Shown: positions 39,553 to 47,062 of the stretch, in pieces | How the letters are laid out: each line of letters starts with the position of its first letter | Position numbering within the stretch: position 1 is the first letter of the stretch | Assembly: GCA_030621515.1 (NCBI GenBank) | Contig: JAUXHN010000005.1 | Span: 1 to 53,167, forward strand | Length of the DNA: 53,167 bases | From: Deltaproteobacteria bacterium | Lineage (GTDB): Bacteria; Myxococcota_A; Polyangia; JAAYKL01 | Direction: 5' to 3' | Notes under the pieces: model-generated | Seen by the model: only the letters and a program-made list of their open reading frames with translations | What the model was told of the DNA's origin: nothing | The model's database searches: none | Program-made: the position numbers and the translations under genes

Positions 39553-39762
39553 GGGGGTACGGAAGGCGTCTGAAAATCCCCCAGGCATGCCGGAGACGGT
39601 CCGGGAAGCGGTCGGGGAATCTTCAGGAGTCCGAGGGAGGGTCCGGAAAGCGGTCGGGGAATCTCCAGGCGCCCGAGGGAGGGTCCGGAAAGCGGTCGGG
39701 GATTCCCCGGGTGGTAGAGGGAGGGTCCGGAAGGCGCTTGGGGATTCCCCAAACGAGCAACG
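39553..39762. repeat. Five tandem 42-bp repeats (minisatellite)
   Basis: Five units of exactly 42 bp: 39553-39594, 39595-39636, 39637-39678, 39679-39720, 39721-39762. The core GGTCCGGAAAGCGGTCGGGGA is conserved and the second half varies. Units 4 and 5 centre on palindromes, CGGGGATTCCCCG (39697-39709) and TTGGGGATTCCCCAA (39738-39752), with paired changes on both arms. The array fills most of the 318 bp between the FGE-like gene and the 247-aa gene. It is open in several frames because 42 is a multiple of three, but none of those frames has a credible start and SD. Confidence 0.9.
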
Positions 39763-39798
39763 GCGCGGGTTTCCGGTGTTTTAATTGCGGGGGACGAA

Positions 39799-40542
39799 CT
39801 ATTCCGAACCGAAGCCCAAAGAAGCCGTGTCTTGGGCCACTTCGGCGGTCTGACCTGCCCGGCGCGCGGACGGCCTGACTCTTTTCGCAAGCTCTTTCTC
39901 GCCTGCTATCCGGAGCAGGACGCTCGTCAGGTTGGCGGCGCTGGAAAAGGCGCTGTCGTACTCATCGATTGCCTTGTGCTTGGCCATCAGGGTGGCCTCC
40001 GCCTGGCGCTGTTCCTCGGCTATCTTTGCGACCGATTCATCGAGGTCGTCCAGCAGCGCGACTATCGGCTTGCGCCACAGGTTGGGATCGAACTTGTATC
40101 CAGGGATCCTGGGCTCCGGCGGCTTTATCTCGATCAGATTGGCGGACACGGTCTTGCCGAGCCTGTGCAGCACGACCGGATCGTCCGGCGTAGGCCCATC
40201 GAACCCAAGCCGGGCGACATACTCCGGCCCGCAGATGGTATCGAGCTGGTCCCTGCCGGTGACGAGGCAGTCGTGCAGCTCATCGGTTTTAGTGTCCCTC
40301 TGTTTGCGAGCGGCCGGATCGTCGCGCAGTTCGTTTTCGTGCTCGTCGTCCTTGATGACCATGATATCGGCTTTTGCGGACAGATCTGCGGCTACCCTCT
40401 CCAACACCAACTTCACCGCCGGGATTACTTCCTCTCCATATTTCTTTCCCATTTCCTCGGCGATCGTCCCCGTGTGAGTTTCAACGGCGGCCGTTACCTT
40501 CCCTGAGGATTTCTGTCTCTGAACAGTTGATTTTGATGCCAT
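39799..40542 (-). CDS. Hypothetical protein, 247 aa, soluble and helical
   Basis: I do not recognise this protein. It has no signal peptide or TM segment. The sequence is mostly charged helices: residues 30-95 (EEMGKKYGEEVIPAVKLVL, VAADLSAKADI) and 155-235 (LLDDLDESVAKIAEEQRQAEATL, ELAKRVRPSARRAGQTAEVA). A Pro-rich hinge lies between (PPEPRIPGYKFDPNLWRKPI). CGGAGGGGAAAA precedes ATG 40542, a strong SD, so it is probably expressed. It lies inside the segment bounded by the 37-bp repeats, next to the 42-bp array and upstream of the FGE-like lipoprotein, yet unlike its neighbours it is cytoplasmic. Confidence 0.7.
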   Translation of the reverse strand: MASKSTVQRQKSSGKVTAAVETHTGTIAEEMGKKYGEEVIPAVKLVLERVAADLSAKADIMVIKDDEHENELRDDPAARKQRDTKTDELHDCLVTGRDQLDTICGPEYVARLGFDGPTPDDPVVLHRLGKTVSANLIEIKPPEPRIPGYKFDPNLWRKPIVALLDDLDESVAKIAEEQRQAEATLMAKHKAIDEYDSAFSSAANLTSVLLRIAGEKELAKRVRPSARRAGQTAEVAQDTASLGFGSE

Positions 40543-40636
40543 TTTTCCCCTCCGTTTTCCGGCTGTTTGTATCAGTTGTAAATGTGGCGAATCGTTTAAC
40601 GCTATCGAACAAGGCTGTCAATCGACATCCTTATTA

Positions 40637-42046
40637 CTAACGCATGGACGCGACCGATACGACGGAAAATCCGCCGGGGGGTACGTTGACCGTCTTGTCG
40701 ACCTGTTTCGAACCGGCCTGGCCGGAGAAGGCTACGGATACCTTGTGCTTTCCGGCCCGGACTTCCTTCCTGGACACCAGGATCATCGATGGGAGCGTCA
40801 CCCAGGACCGGGTGTCGGGAGTGTCTGCGGCGGTCATGGCGCCCTCGACGGCAAACTGGGCAAGCAGGGCCAGTCCGCTTGCGGCGCCACCCGCTTTTGC
40901 CCCCTGGTTGGCCGCCTCACCGACCACCGCGCGGGTGATCATCCGGGTGATGGCTGCCACCATGAGGGTTCCCTTGATTCGATCCCAGGCGTCGATCACC
41001 AGTTCTGTGACGTTCTCGCCCAGCTCCGCCGCGACGGGTTCGCCATCCACCGTCACCCGGGCACGCTTGAATCTCGGGCGGGTCTTCTTCATCACCGGGA
41101 ACATGACCCACTTGAGAAGCCCCTTGGCGGACAGCTCGTTCGCCCTGCTCGAGTTGCCGGAGCTCAAACCCGGGCCGTACATCACGTGAGCGGCGATCAC
41201 CAGCGCCGCGCCTATCGGGATTCTCCGGGCCTGCTTGTGGGGCGCAAGGCCCACGGATGTCACCACCAGGATCGTGCCCGTCTTATTGGAAGTCTTCTCG
41301 CAAAGGGGTCCCTGAGATCCTTCCTCCACAACTTCCAGCAGCTTCTCGATCCGGTCCGTCCGGTAGGTGTCGCATGCCGCGAGCCGCCGTATCGGGGCGA
41401 TGAGGGATGGATGGTCACCCGCCTCGAGCGCGCTGTCGTAATGGCCGAGAGCTTGCTCTCTTCGGCCGGACATCTCGAAGGTGAAGCCCGCCAGGTATTC
41501 GCCAAGGCCGAGTCCGGCCTCGTCGGGAGAGACCTGGTCCTTCAGATAATCCTGCATGATCGTGAACCGGCGCGCCTCGACGCGGGCGCTCTCCAGATCG
41601 CCGATGGAGAGATAGTTGAGCATATTGAGCGTGTTGAGCAGGAGCTTCTCGTGAGGGGGCGCCTTGTACACGGTGGAGTCGTCGGAGAAGAGCCACTTGC
41701 CGATGTTTCCGGCGGTGTCGTTCTTGATGTCCAGCATCTCCAGGTGCTTGTCGGAGATTCGCAAATCGAGGGTCGACGACTTGTAGCGACCGAGCCCCTG
41801 CTTGATGGTGCCGCGCTCCAGAACCAGGAGGGCGTTCTCGCCATCCAGCTCGATGGGGTAGTGGTCGGATTCCTCCACCTCCAGGGCCTTGTTCGCCATG
41901 TGAAGAGCGCGAAGCTCGTTTCCGGCCAGCAGGGAGGAGCGGATCTCCTTGACGTCACCCTCGTATCCCGCGCAGGCGCCGGAGGCGAGTGCAATCAAGA
42001 CCGCAGCTGAGCTGCAGATTATGCCCGGGCGAATCCTCAACGACAT
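40637..42046 (-). CDS. COG3014-like TPR lipoprotein
   Basis: 469-aa predicted outer-membrane lipoprotein. The signal ends ALASGACAG (lipobox GAC). The N-terminal half is TPR-like (RSSLLAGNELRALHMANKALE, LLLNTLNMLNYLSIGDLESARVEARRF, EMSGRREQALGHYDSALEAG). It then has ILVVTSVGLAPHKQARRIPIG and a C-terminal region ending with beta-strands (LPSMILVSRKEVRAGKHKVSVAF). This arrangement matches the COG3014 proteins found beside LpoB/CsgG-like lipoproteins. It starts 2 nt after the LpoB-like gene and is surely co-transcribed. The last 37 bp form the right copy of the direct repeat. Confidence 0.8.
   Translation of the reverse strand: MSLRIRPGIICSSAAVLIALASGACAGYEGDVKEIRSSLLAGNELRALHMANKALEVEESDHYPIELDGENALLVLERGTIKQGLGRYKSSTLDLRISDKHLEMLDIKNDTAGNIGKWLFSDDSTVYKAPPHEKLLLNTLNMLNYLSIGDLESARVEARRFTIMQDYLKDQVSPDEAGLGLGEYLAGFTFEMSGRREQALGHYDSALEAGDHPSLIAPIRRLAACDTYRTDRIEKLLEVVEEGSQGPLCEKTSNKTGTILVVTSVGLAPHKQARRIPIGAALVIAAHVMYGPGLSSGNSSRANELSAKGLLKWVMFPVMKKTRPRFKRARVTVDGEPVAAELGENVTELVIDAWDRIKGTLMVAAITRMITRAVVGEAANQGAKAGGAASGLALLAQFAVEGAMTAADTPDTRSWVTLPSMILVSRKEVRAGKHKVSVAFSGQAGSKQVDKTVNVPPGGFSVVSVASMR
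40638..40674. repeat. 37-bp direct repeat, right copy (gene 3' end)
   Basis: Identical to 38284-38320. It covers the final eleven codons and most of the stop codon of the COG3014-like gene. Position at the 3' end of an intact gene with a detached second copy is the pattern left by site-specific insertion or by duplication followed by loss. The 94 bp between it and the 247-aa gene holds no gene. Confidence 0.9.
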
Positions 42047-42047
42047 G

Positions 42048-42644
42048 TTATTTTACGAGGCCTTTTGTGAGGTTTGCCTCATTTTGCCATCGCACGACTC
42101 CCGTTTCGACCTCGACCACCTTCATGAACAGGAAGTATTGGACGCGTCGCTCCCCTTCAGCGCGCTCGGCGGCGTCGTGCACCTTTCCCGTGAGGAAGAA
42201 CTTCGCTCCGAGCTGTCGCCCCACCTGCGTCGCGTGGGATTCGTTGAAGGCCGCGCCCTGTTGCGTCTTGACCTCCTCGATGAGCAGCAACTGGCGCTCG
42301 TGATCCACTATGGTCGCGACGCCGCCGTTGATGAGCTTGGTCTCCATCTTCGAGAGCAGGGCGTCGAGTTGATCGCGCACGTGCTCGCTCGTCTCGTTGG
42401 CGATGGGGAAAATGGACACGACCGGGGGCTCCGGTTCGGCCTTCCACTTGGCGACGATCGCCGATTCCATGAGGGACTTGATGTTCTGGTCGAAGAGCTT
42501 TTCCAGATCTCTCTTGTCGAGCCCGGTGCTCATGGCGTAGTCGTCGAGCCCCTCCACCTCGTCACCGCGCACGAAAGTGGGGCCGCAGCCGATGGTTCCC
42601 GCCGCGATGATGGCGATTGTTACGAGTGCAATGAGTGCTTTCAT
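42048..42644 (-). CDS. lpoB: LpoB-like penicillin-binding-protein activator lipoprotein
   Basis: 198-aa lipoprotein (MKALIALVTIAIIAAGTIGC; Cys20). The mature part starts with a short polar stretch, then the LpoB fold: VVSIFPIANETSEHVRDQLDALLSKMETKLINGGVATIV, QLLLIEEVKTQQGAAF, ATQVGRQLGAKFFLTGKVHD, YFLFMKVVEVETGVVRWQNE. E. coli LpoB spans the periplasm to activate PBP1B. Here the unstructured linker is short, as in non-enteric relatives. It is followed directly by a COG3014-like gene, a conserved neighbour. No class A PBP is in the window. The gene symbol is by family similarity. Confidence 0.85.
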   Translation of the reverse strand: MKALIALVTIAIIAAGTIGCGPTFVRGDEVEGLDDYAMSTGLDKRDLEKLFDQNIKSLMESAIVAKWKAEPEPPVVSIFPIANETSEHVRDQLDALLSKMETKLINGGVATIVDHERQLLLIEEVKTQQGAAFNESHATQVGRQLGAKFFLTGKVHDAAERAEGERRVQYFLFMKVVEVETGVVRWQNEANLTKGLVK

Positions 42645-42924
42645 GGTTTACGTCCCTTTCTTAAATTAACGGTTCCGATGGTATCACAGAATGAAGATTT
42701 CAAGTTGCTACCTTATTGTTGTTTGTAGGTTCGGTTATCGACATGGTGCCGATCCCACATGCCGTCGCACTGGCCTCCTTGCAGGCGAACGAGTTTCGAG
42801 GAAAGAAAAGAAGGAAGTGTGGTATTGTTGGCCAAAGCAAGACGAAAACGGTGAAGAGGAAGCCCAGCGTAAAACCCCGGCCTTTTCCAGCCCTAAAGCC
42901 GGAAGAGAGCGAAAGGAATCGACC
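42645..42924. other. Intergenic stretch between lpoB and the DUF4185-like gene
   Basis: The plus frame of the next gene is open from 42691, but the residues it would encode (for example KKEVWYCWPKQDENGEEEA) look non-natural and there is no SD at 42691. I therefore treat it as non-coding leader. It holds no clear promoter by eye and no repeat. Confidence 0.5.
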
Positions 42925-45264
42925 ATATCACACGAAGCAAAACGTTCCATTCTTGGCGAAGCTGCCGTCGCGCGCACAGTGGCGTTGTTGGTTCTGACGG
43001 TGGGCATTGTTTCGCCGTCCGTCGCCTCTGCTCTCGACCCGCCCGACCCCCTGAACGTCCTCTTCGCCGCCAACGGGTACTATACTCAGGAGGACGAAAT
43101 CGAGGACCATTTCATCGACCTCGGTTACACGGTGACGGTCATAAAGGATTACCAGTTAAAGGGTACAACGAACCTCGCACCGTACGACCTCATCGTTCTC
43201 ACCGAGTTCGCATCGTGCGTGCCCACGTCAGGGATCAACAATATCAAGGCGTCGGATAAGCCGTTGCTGATCGTCGAGTACTGGGACTTCTGGTACTCGT
43301 ACAGGTTCGGGCTGACCGCAACCGAGGATTGCGGCTACGTGGGCACGGACACAATCACCGCAGTGGAAGAAAGCTACAACGAACTCACGAGCCGGGTCGG
43401 CGGCGAGGCGCTCGTGTACCAGCCGTACTACACGGTATACGGCATCCACATATCGGACGTGGAGCCCGGCATAACTCCATTGTACTGGAGTTCGGAGTAT
43501 TTCAATGAGGTGGCGGTGCTCATCGACCCGGTGAACAAAATCGCCGCTACCGGTGTGTACGATACGCGGAAATACACGAACGACGCGTGGAAGATGTTCG
43601 ATACGCTCGTAGAGTTAATCGCGCCCGTTGATACCGGACGCGAAACGATAAATGACGTGGCCGAAGCTTACGCGTGGTCCGGTATCATGGAATTACTGTC
43701 CCTTGTCGAACAGGACTTGGAGCGCGATCCAAATTCCTGGACCTTCGAGGAAGCGGAAGAAGAGGCATGGCTGATCACCGTCGAGTGGAGGTTGGAGGAG
43801 TTATGGGGTCACTTGACGAAGAAACTCGCCCTTCTTTTTCAATACGAACCCCAATGGCCTCAGCCAATATACGACCATCCTACACGAACAGGCTTTCCTG
43901 ACGAATACTGGTTCCTCGGGCAGGCCTACCCTGGTCCTCCCTACTCGGTTCCTCATTACGCTGAATATCACGATGGCACCGACCTCGGCATGAGCGTTGA
44001 GATTGATGGAAAGACCATTTACTTCATGGGCGACACCACGGGGGAAAAGCAATCGCCGACCGAGTGTCCGGCAACGGCTTATTGCAACGATATGATGGCG
44101 ATTTCGTGGGACAGCAACCCTGATGACGGGGTCAACGTGCTCATTACCAGGCCGGCGGGGGAGAGTGGCGTGTTCCTGCCGCAGATGGTGCCGGGTGTGC
44201 ATAAGGATATCGCGCCGAAGCTCACCGGCTATTGGGGCGACACCACCGTGGAAGATTACATCGAGCCCGAATACACCGTGCCCACGGGTGTGGTTGTGGC
44301 AAATCCGGTGTTCAGTTTTCTAATCGAGACTCCAAACCCATTGACTTTCACGATGGAAATGGTGGTGTTGTGGTACTCCACTGCTATTCACCCGGGTGGA
44401 GGTGGAGGTACGATATCATTCGACAGCGACGATCCCAAGAAGCGACCTACTTCATGGAACGGCTGTTCGTTTGACGGTTACAGATTCCACAAGTGCCGTA
44501 GCCACAATTATTCCCCGTACCATTCGCCCCCGTTCTCGATAGATGAAACAGTAGTTGCCAACGAACCCGCTCGCTTCATCCAGGTCGCGGCGATCGAGAT
44601 CACTGCGGCGGATTTCGAGTCCGTGTGCGATGGCATCGACGACAGCGCGTTTTGTTATTTCTACGACTCCACTGCACCGGAGGCCGAGAAGGGCGGTCTT
44701 CTGCTCTACGGTTCCGGTCGACCATACCGGAAGAGCGGGTTGTTTCTGGCGTACATGAGAAATAAGTATTTCGGCCATGTAGACCCCATGTCCGGCAAAG
44801 CGTTCGTCCGTTACTGGAACGGTTCGGGGTGGTCTCCGTACGAAAATGACGCGGTATCGCTGACCCACGATGCCTCGAACCCGCCTCAGTGCGATGACGA
44901 TATGACACCAAACGATTGCTTGCCTTCTCAAGGAGAACTACTCAATCTCTTCGGCGAGCTGTCCGCCAAGTTGATCCGCTCCGGCAGCGAGGAGAGTGTT
45001 ATCGTTCTGCTTTCAAATCATTTGTTTTACAGCGCTAATGATAACAACGTCCGCGCCCGCACGGCTCGTTTGTCGACACCCTGGATCGTTTCAGTTCCAT
45101 CGGAACCTGTCCCGGGAACAAAGGGTTACGGCCCGTACATCATCGACGAGTACATCGAGCACGACGGCTATACGGGGGACATCGGTCTGTACCACACCAT
45201 TTCCGTGTGGCGCTACGGGCCCTACGGTGTGTACACAGGTTACGAGGAGGTTGCATGGCCGTAA
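42925..45264 (+). CDS. Large secreted protein with DUF4185-like propeller, start uncertain
   Basis: About 779 aa if begun at 42925. The conserved part opens with a signal-like helix (TVALLVLTVGIVSPSVASA). A Rossmann-like segment follows (DPLNVLFAANGYY, ADKPLLIVEYWDFWYS-type strands, about 40-140), then a charged helical part. The last ~400 residues contain DGTDLGMSVEIDGKTIYFMGDTTGE, MMAISWDSNPDDGVNVL and GLFLAYMRNKYFGHV, typical of the DUF4185 family of glycoside-hydrolase-like propellers. AAAGGA lies before an ATA codon at 42925, not ATG. GTG 42979 would cut into the signal n-region; ATG 42691 lacks an SD. It overlaps the next gene by 10 nt. Confidence 0.7.
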   Translation: MSHEAKRSILGEAAVARTVALLVLTVGIVSPSVASALDPPDPLNVLFAANGYYTQEDEIEDHFIDLGYTVTVIKDYQLKGTTNLAPYDLIVLTEFASCVPTSGINNIKASDKPLLIVEYWDFWYSYRFGLTATEDCGYVGTDTITAVEESYNELTSRVGGEALVYQPYYTVYGIHISDVEPGITPLYWSSEYFNEVAVLIDPVNKIAATGVYDTRKYTNDAWKMFDTLVELIAPVDTGRETINDVAEAYAWSGIMELLSLVEQDLERDPNSWTFEEAEEEAWLITVEWRLEELWGHLTKKLALLFQYEPQWPQPIYDHPTRTGFPDEYWFLGQAYPGPPYSVPHYAEYHDGTDLGMSVEIDGKTIYFMGDTTGEKQSPTECPATAYCNDMMAISWDSNPDDGVNVLITRPAGESGVFLPQMVPGVHKDIAPKLTGYWGDTTVEDYIEPEYTVPTGVVVANPVFSFLIETPNPLTFTMEMVVLWYSTAIHPGGGGGTISFDSDDPKKRPTSWNGCSFDGYRFHKCRSHNYSPYHSPPFSIDETVVANEPARFIQVAAIEITAADFESVCDGIDDSAFCYFYDSTAPEAEKGGLLLYGSGRPYRKSGLFLAYMRNKYFGHVDPMSGKAFVRYWNGSGWSPYENDAVSLTHDASNPPQCDDDMTPNDCLPSQGELLNLFGELSAKLIRSGSEESVIVLLSNHLFYSANDNNVRARTARLSTPWIVSVPSEPVPGTKGYGPYIIDEYIEHDGYTGDIGLYHTISVWRYGPYGVYTGYEEVAWP

Positions 45265-46331
45265 ATAGAGTGGCCGTTTTGGGGCCGATGCTCGTGCTCT
45301 GCACTACCGTGGCCATTTGCGGCTGTTGGCTGGGAGGCGGTCAGAGCGGTACACCGGATGGAGGAGAGGTCGATTCCGATTCGGATAGCGATACCGATAC
45401 CGACGCCGACACCGACACGGATACCGACACGGACACAGACACCGACACCGAATTTACCTGCGAGGGCGTTCTCCACTTTCCGGACCCCAACTTCGAGCTC
45501 TCCGTGTGCTTGAGCCTGGGTATATTCGACAGCGCCACTGACACGTGCACGCAAGACATCCTAGCCGAGGACGTCGCTGAAATGACGTACTTCTCTTCCC
45601 TAGCATCGTCAGAAGGAGGCATGGTGCCGGAACACTACATAACCGATCTTACCGGATTGGAGTGCATGACGAATCTAACTACGCTGGTCATTTCTAAGAA
45701 CTACTCCCCCTTCGATCTCTCCCCACTGGCCGGCGCCGGCTCGTTGGAAGTCCTGTACGCAAGTTGGAACCAGATAGACGACCTGTCGCCACTGACCGGA
45801 CTTACCCAGCTTAACTGGCTGGAACTTCAGCACAACGAAATCTCTGACGTCTCACCGCTTTCCGGCATGAATCAACTCATCGGACTCGGGTTGAGTAACA
45901 ACTTGATCTCCGATGTATCATCGCTTTCCGGACTGTCTCAGCTCACAGTACTGATACTGGCAAACAACGAAATAATCGATGTATCGCCGTTGTCCTCCCT
46001 CGATAATTTGGACAGCCTATCCCTCATTTACAATGATATCTCGGACATCGACCCGCTAGCTTCCCTCACGGTCCTGTACAGCCTCGGTATCACTTCGAAC
46101 GATGTATCGGACATCGACGCCGTGGCTTCGATGACCGGTCTTACTATCCTCTCTTTTCAGATAAACAACATTACCGACCTTACTCCGCTGGTGAACAACG
46201 CATCTTTCGCCGACGGTTGCTCGGCTCACTTAGACTACAACCCCATCGACTGCGACGACCAGGCCGCGAACATTGCGACGTTGAAAGACAGAGGCGTACA
46301 TCTGGTCTGCGACTGTAGCGCGTGCGATTAG
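45255..46331 (+). CDS. LRR (internalin-like) lipoprotein with Asp-Thr linker
   Basis: 358-aa predicted surface lipoprotein. MAVNRVAVLGPMLVLCTTVAICGC is the signal (lipobox ICGC), then about 28 residues of D-S/D-T. A cap with cysteines (FTCEGVLHFPDPNFELSVCLS) leads to about eight 22-residue leucine-rich units such as ISDVSPLSGMNQLIGLGLSNN, the SDS22/internalin type, distinct from the LDGLSG repeats of the cluster at 90-1518. The end is a Cys-rich cap (CDDQAANI, LVCDCSACD). GAGGAGG precedes ATG 45255, which overlaps the preceding DUF4185-like gene by 10 nt, so they form a transcriptional pair. Codon use here looks less GC-biased than in the ribosomal genes. Confidence 0.88.
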   Translation: MAVNRVAVLGPMLVLCTTVAICGCWLGGGQSGTPDGGEVDSDSDSDTDTDADTDTDTDTDTDTDTEFTCEGVLHFPDPNFELSVCLSLGIFDSATDTCTQDILAEDVAEMTYFSSLASSEGGMVPEHYITDLTGLECMTNLTTLVISKNYSPFDLSPLAGAGSLEVLYASWNQIDDLSPLTGLTQLNWLELQHNEISDVSPLSGMNQLIGLGLSNNLISDVSSLSGLSQLTVLILANNEIIDVSPLSSLDNLDSLSLIYNDISDIDPLASLTVLYSLGITSNDVSDIDAVASMTGLTILSFQINNITDLTPLVNNASFADGCSAHLDYNPIDCDDQAANIATLKDRGVHLVCDCSACD

Positions 46332-46444
46332 TAAGAGGTCACATGGCCTAAAAGAATGAATTCAGTCCCCCTCGTTCCGCGTGGTGTTCACCAATCAACC
46401 TTATTGTTGTTCACAAGGCGGTCTATGGGCTACTCTACGCGGCA

Positions 46445-47062
46445 ATGATGACTGAAAAGGAATCCTCAAACGACAGGAATACGGAAGCGCGGATCGACGG
46501 GCACCTTGCCAGCAGGTTGAGCTGGGCGCCGATCCGGGTGGTGGCGATCATCACGGGGTTTGCGCTCGTTCGCGGGGTGCTGGCGTTGATCGGGCGCTTC
46601 TTGTTGATGCTCAGGCGACGCGTCACGGTAACGGTGAGCGGCGGTTCACTGATTCTCGACGTCAAGTGGTCCATCATGGGGAAGGTGTTTCGTGAGACCA
46701 GGACCGTCTCGCCCATCGGGTCCCTCGAGGCGGCCAGGTTCGAAAATCGCAAACGCTACGTTCATCTCCTCATCGGCTTCGGCTGCCTTGCTGTCGGCGT
46801 GTGGGTGGGCGTCCAGTATCTCGTGGACGGACTGAGGTCCGGATATCCGTTGCTGGCGCTCGTCGGCGCGGGGATCGTTGCGGCCGGGGTGATCGTGGAT
46901 CTGGCGCTATACCTGTGGGTGCCCGAGGGCGACGGAAGAAACCGCGTGGTGCTGGTCATGGGGCCATGGCGCATACGTGTCTGTGGAGTTGTCCGCGAGG
47001 ATGGCGAGCGTTTCGTCGAGTTCGCGCGCGAAGGCTGGAGGAACTCTTCTTCCCATAAATAA
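46445..47062 (+). CDS. Predicted inner-membrane protein, unknown family
   Basis: 205-aa protein. Hydrophobic segments: APIRVVAIITGFALVRGVLALIG, HLLIGFGCLAVGVWVGVQYLV and YPLLALVGAGIVAAGVIVDLALYLWV, with a basic loop (MLRRRVTVTVSGGSLILDVKW) between. The C-terminal ~50 residues (RNRVVLVMGPWRIRVCGVVREDGERFVEFAREGW) are cytoplasmic and strand-rich. No motif known to me is present. The stop overlaps the ATG of the ArsA-like ATPase (TAATG), so the two are coupled and probably work together. The SD is weak. Transcription presumably starts in 46332-46444, a gap in which I saw nothing else. Confidence 0.75.
   Translation: MMTEKESSNDRNTEARIDGHLASRLSWAPIRVVAIITGFALVRGVLALIGRFLLMLRRRVTVTVSGGSLILDVKWSIMGKVFRETRTVSPIGSLEAARFENRKRYVHLLIGFGCLAVGVWVGVQYLVDGLRSGYPLLALVGAGIVAAGVIVDLALYLWVPEGDGRNRVVLVMGPWRIRVCGVVREDGERFVEFAREGWRNSSSHK

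Noticed and set aside
39553-39762. CRISPR array
   Set aside because: Units are tandem 42-mers with a gradually diverging core, no uniform ~30-bp repeat with unrelated spacers, and no cas gene nearby.
39242-39784. Plus-strand ORF of 180 aa reading through the repeat array
   Set aside because: Its first half is antisense to the FGE-like gene, it has no SD, and openness follows from the 42-bp periodicity.
38368-40636. Complete mobile element with its own integrase
   Set aside because: No recombinase, transposase or terminal inverted repeats were found between the 37-bp repeats.
45380-45450. Phase variation by slippage in the Asp-Thr linker DNA
   Set aside because: The hexamers are imperfect and any gain or loss keeps the frame, so on/off switching is not expected; only length variation is possible.
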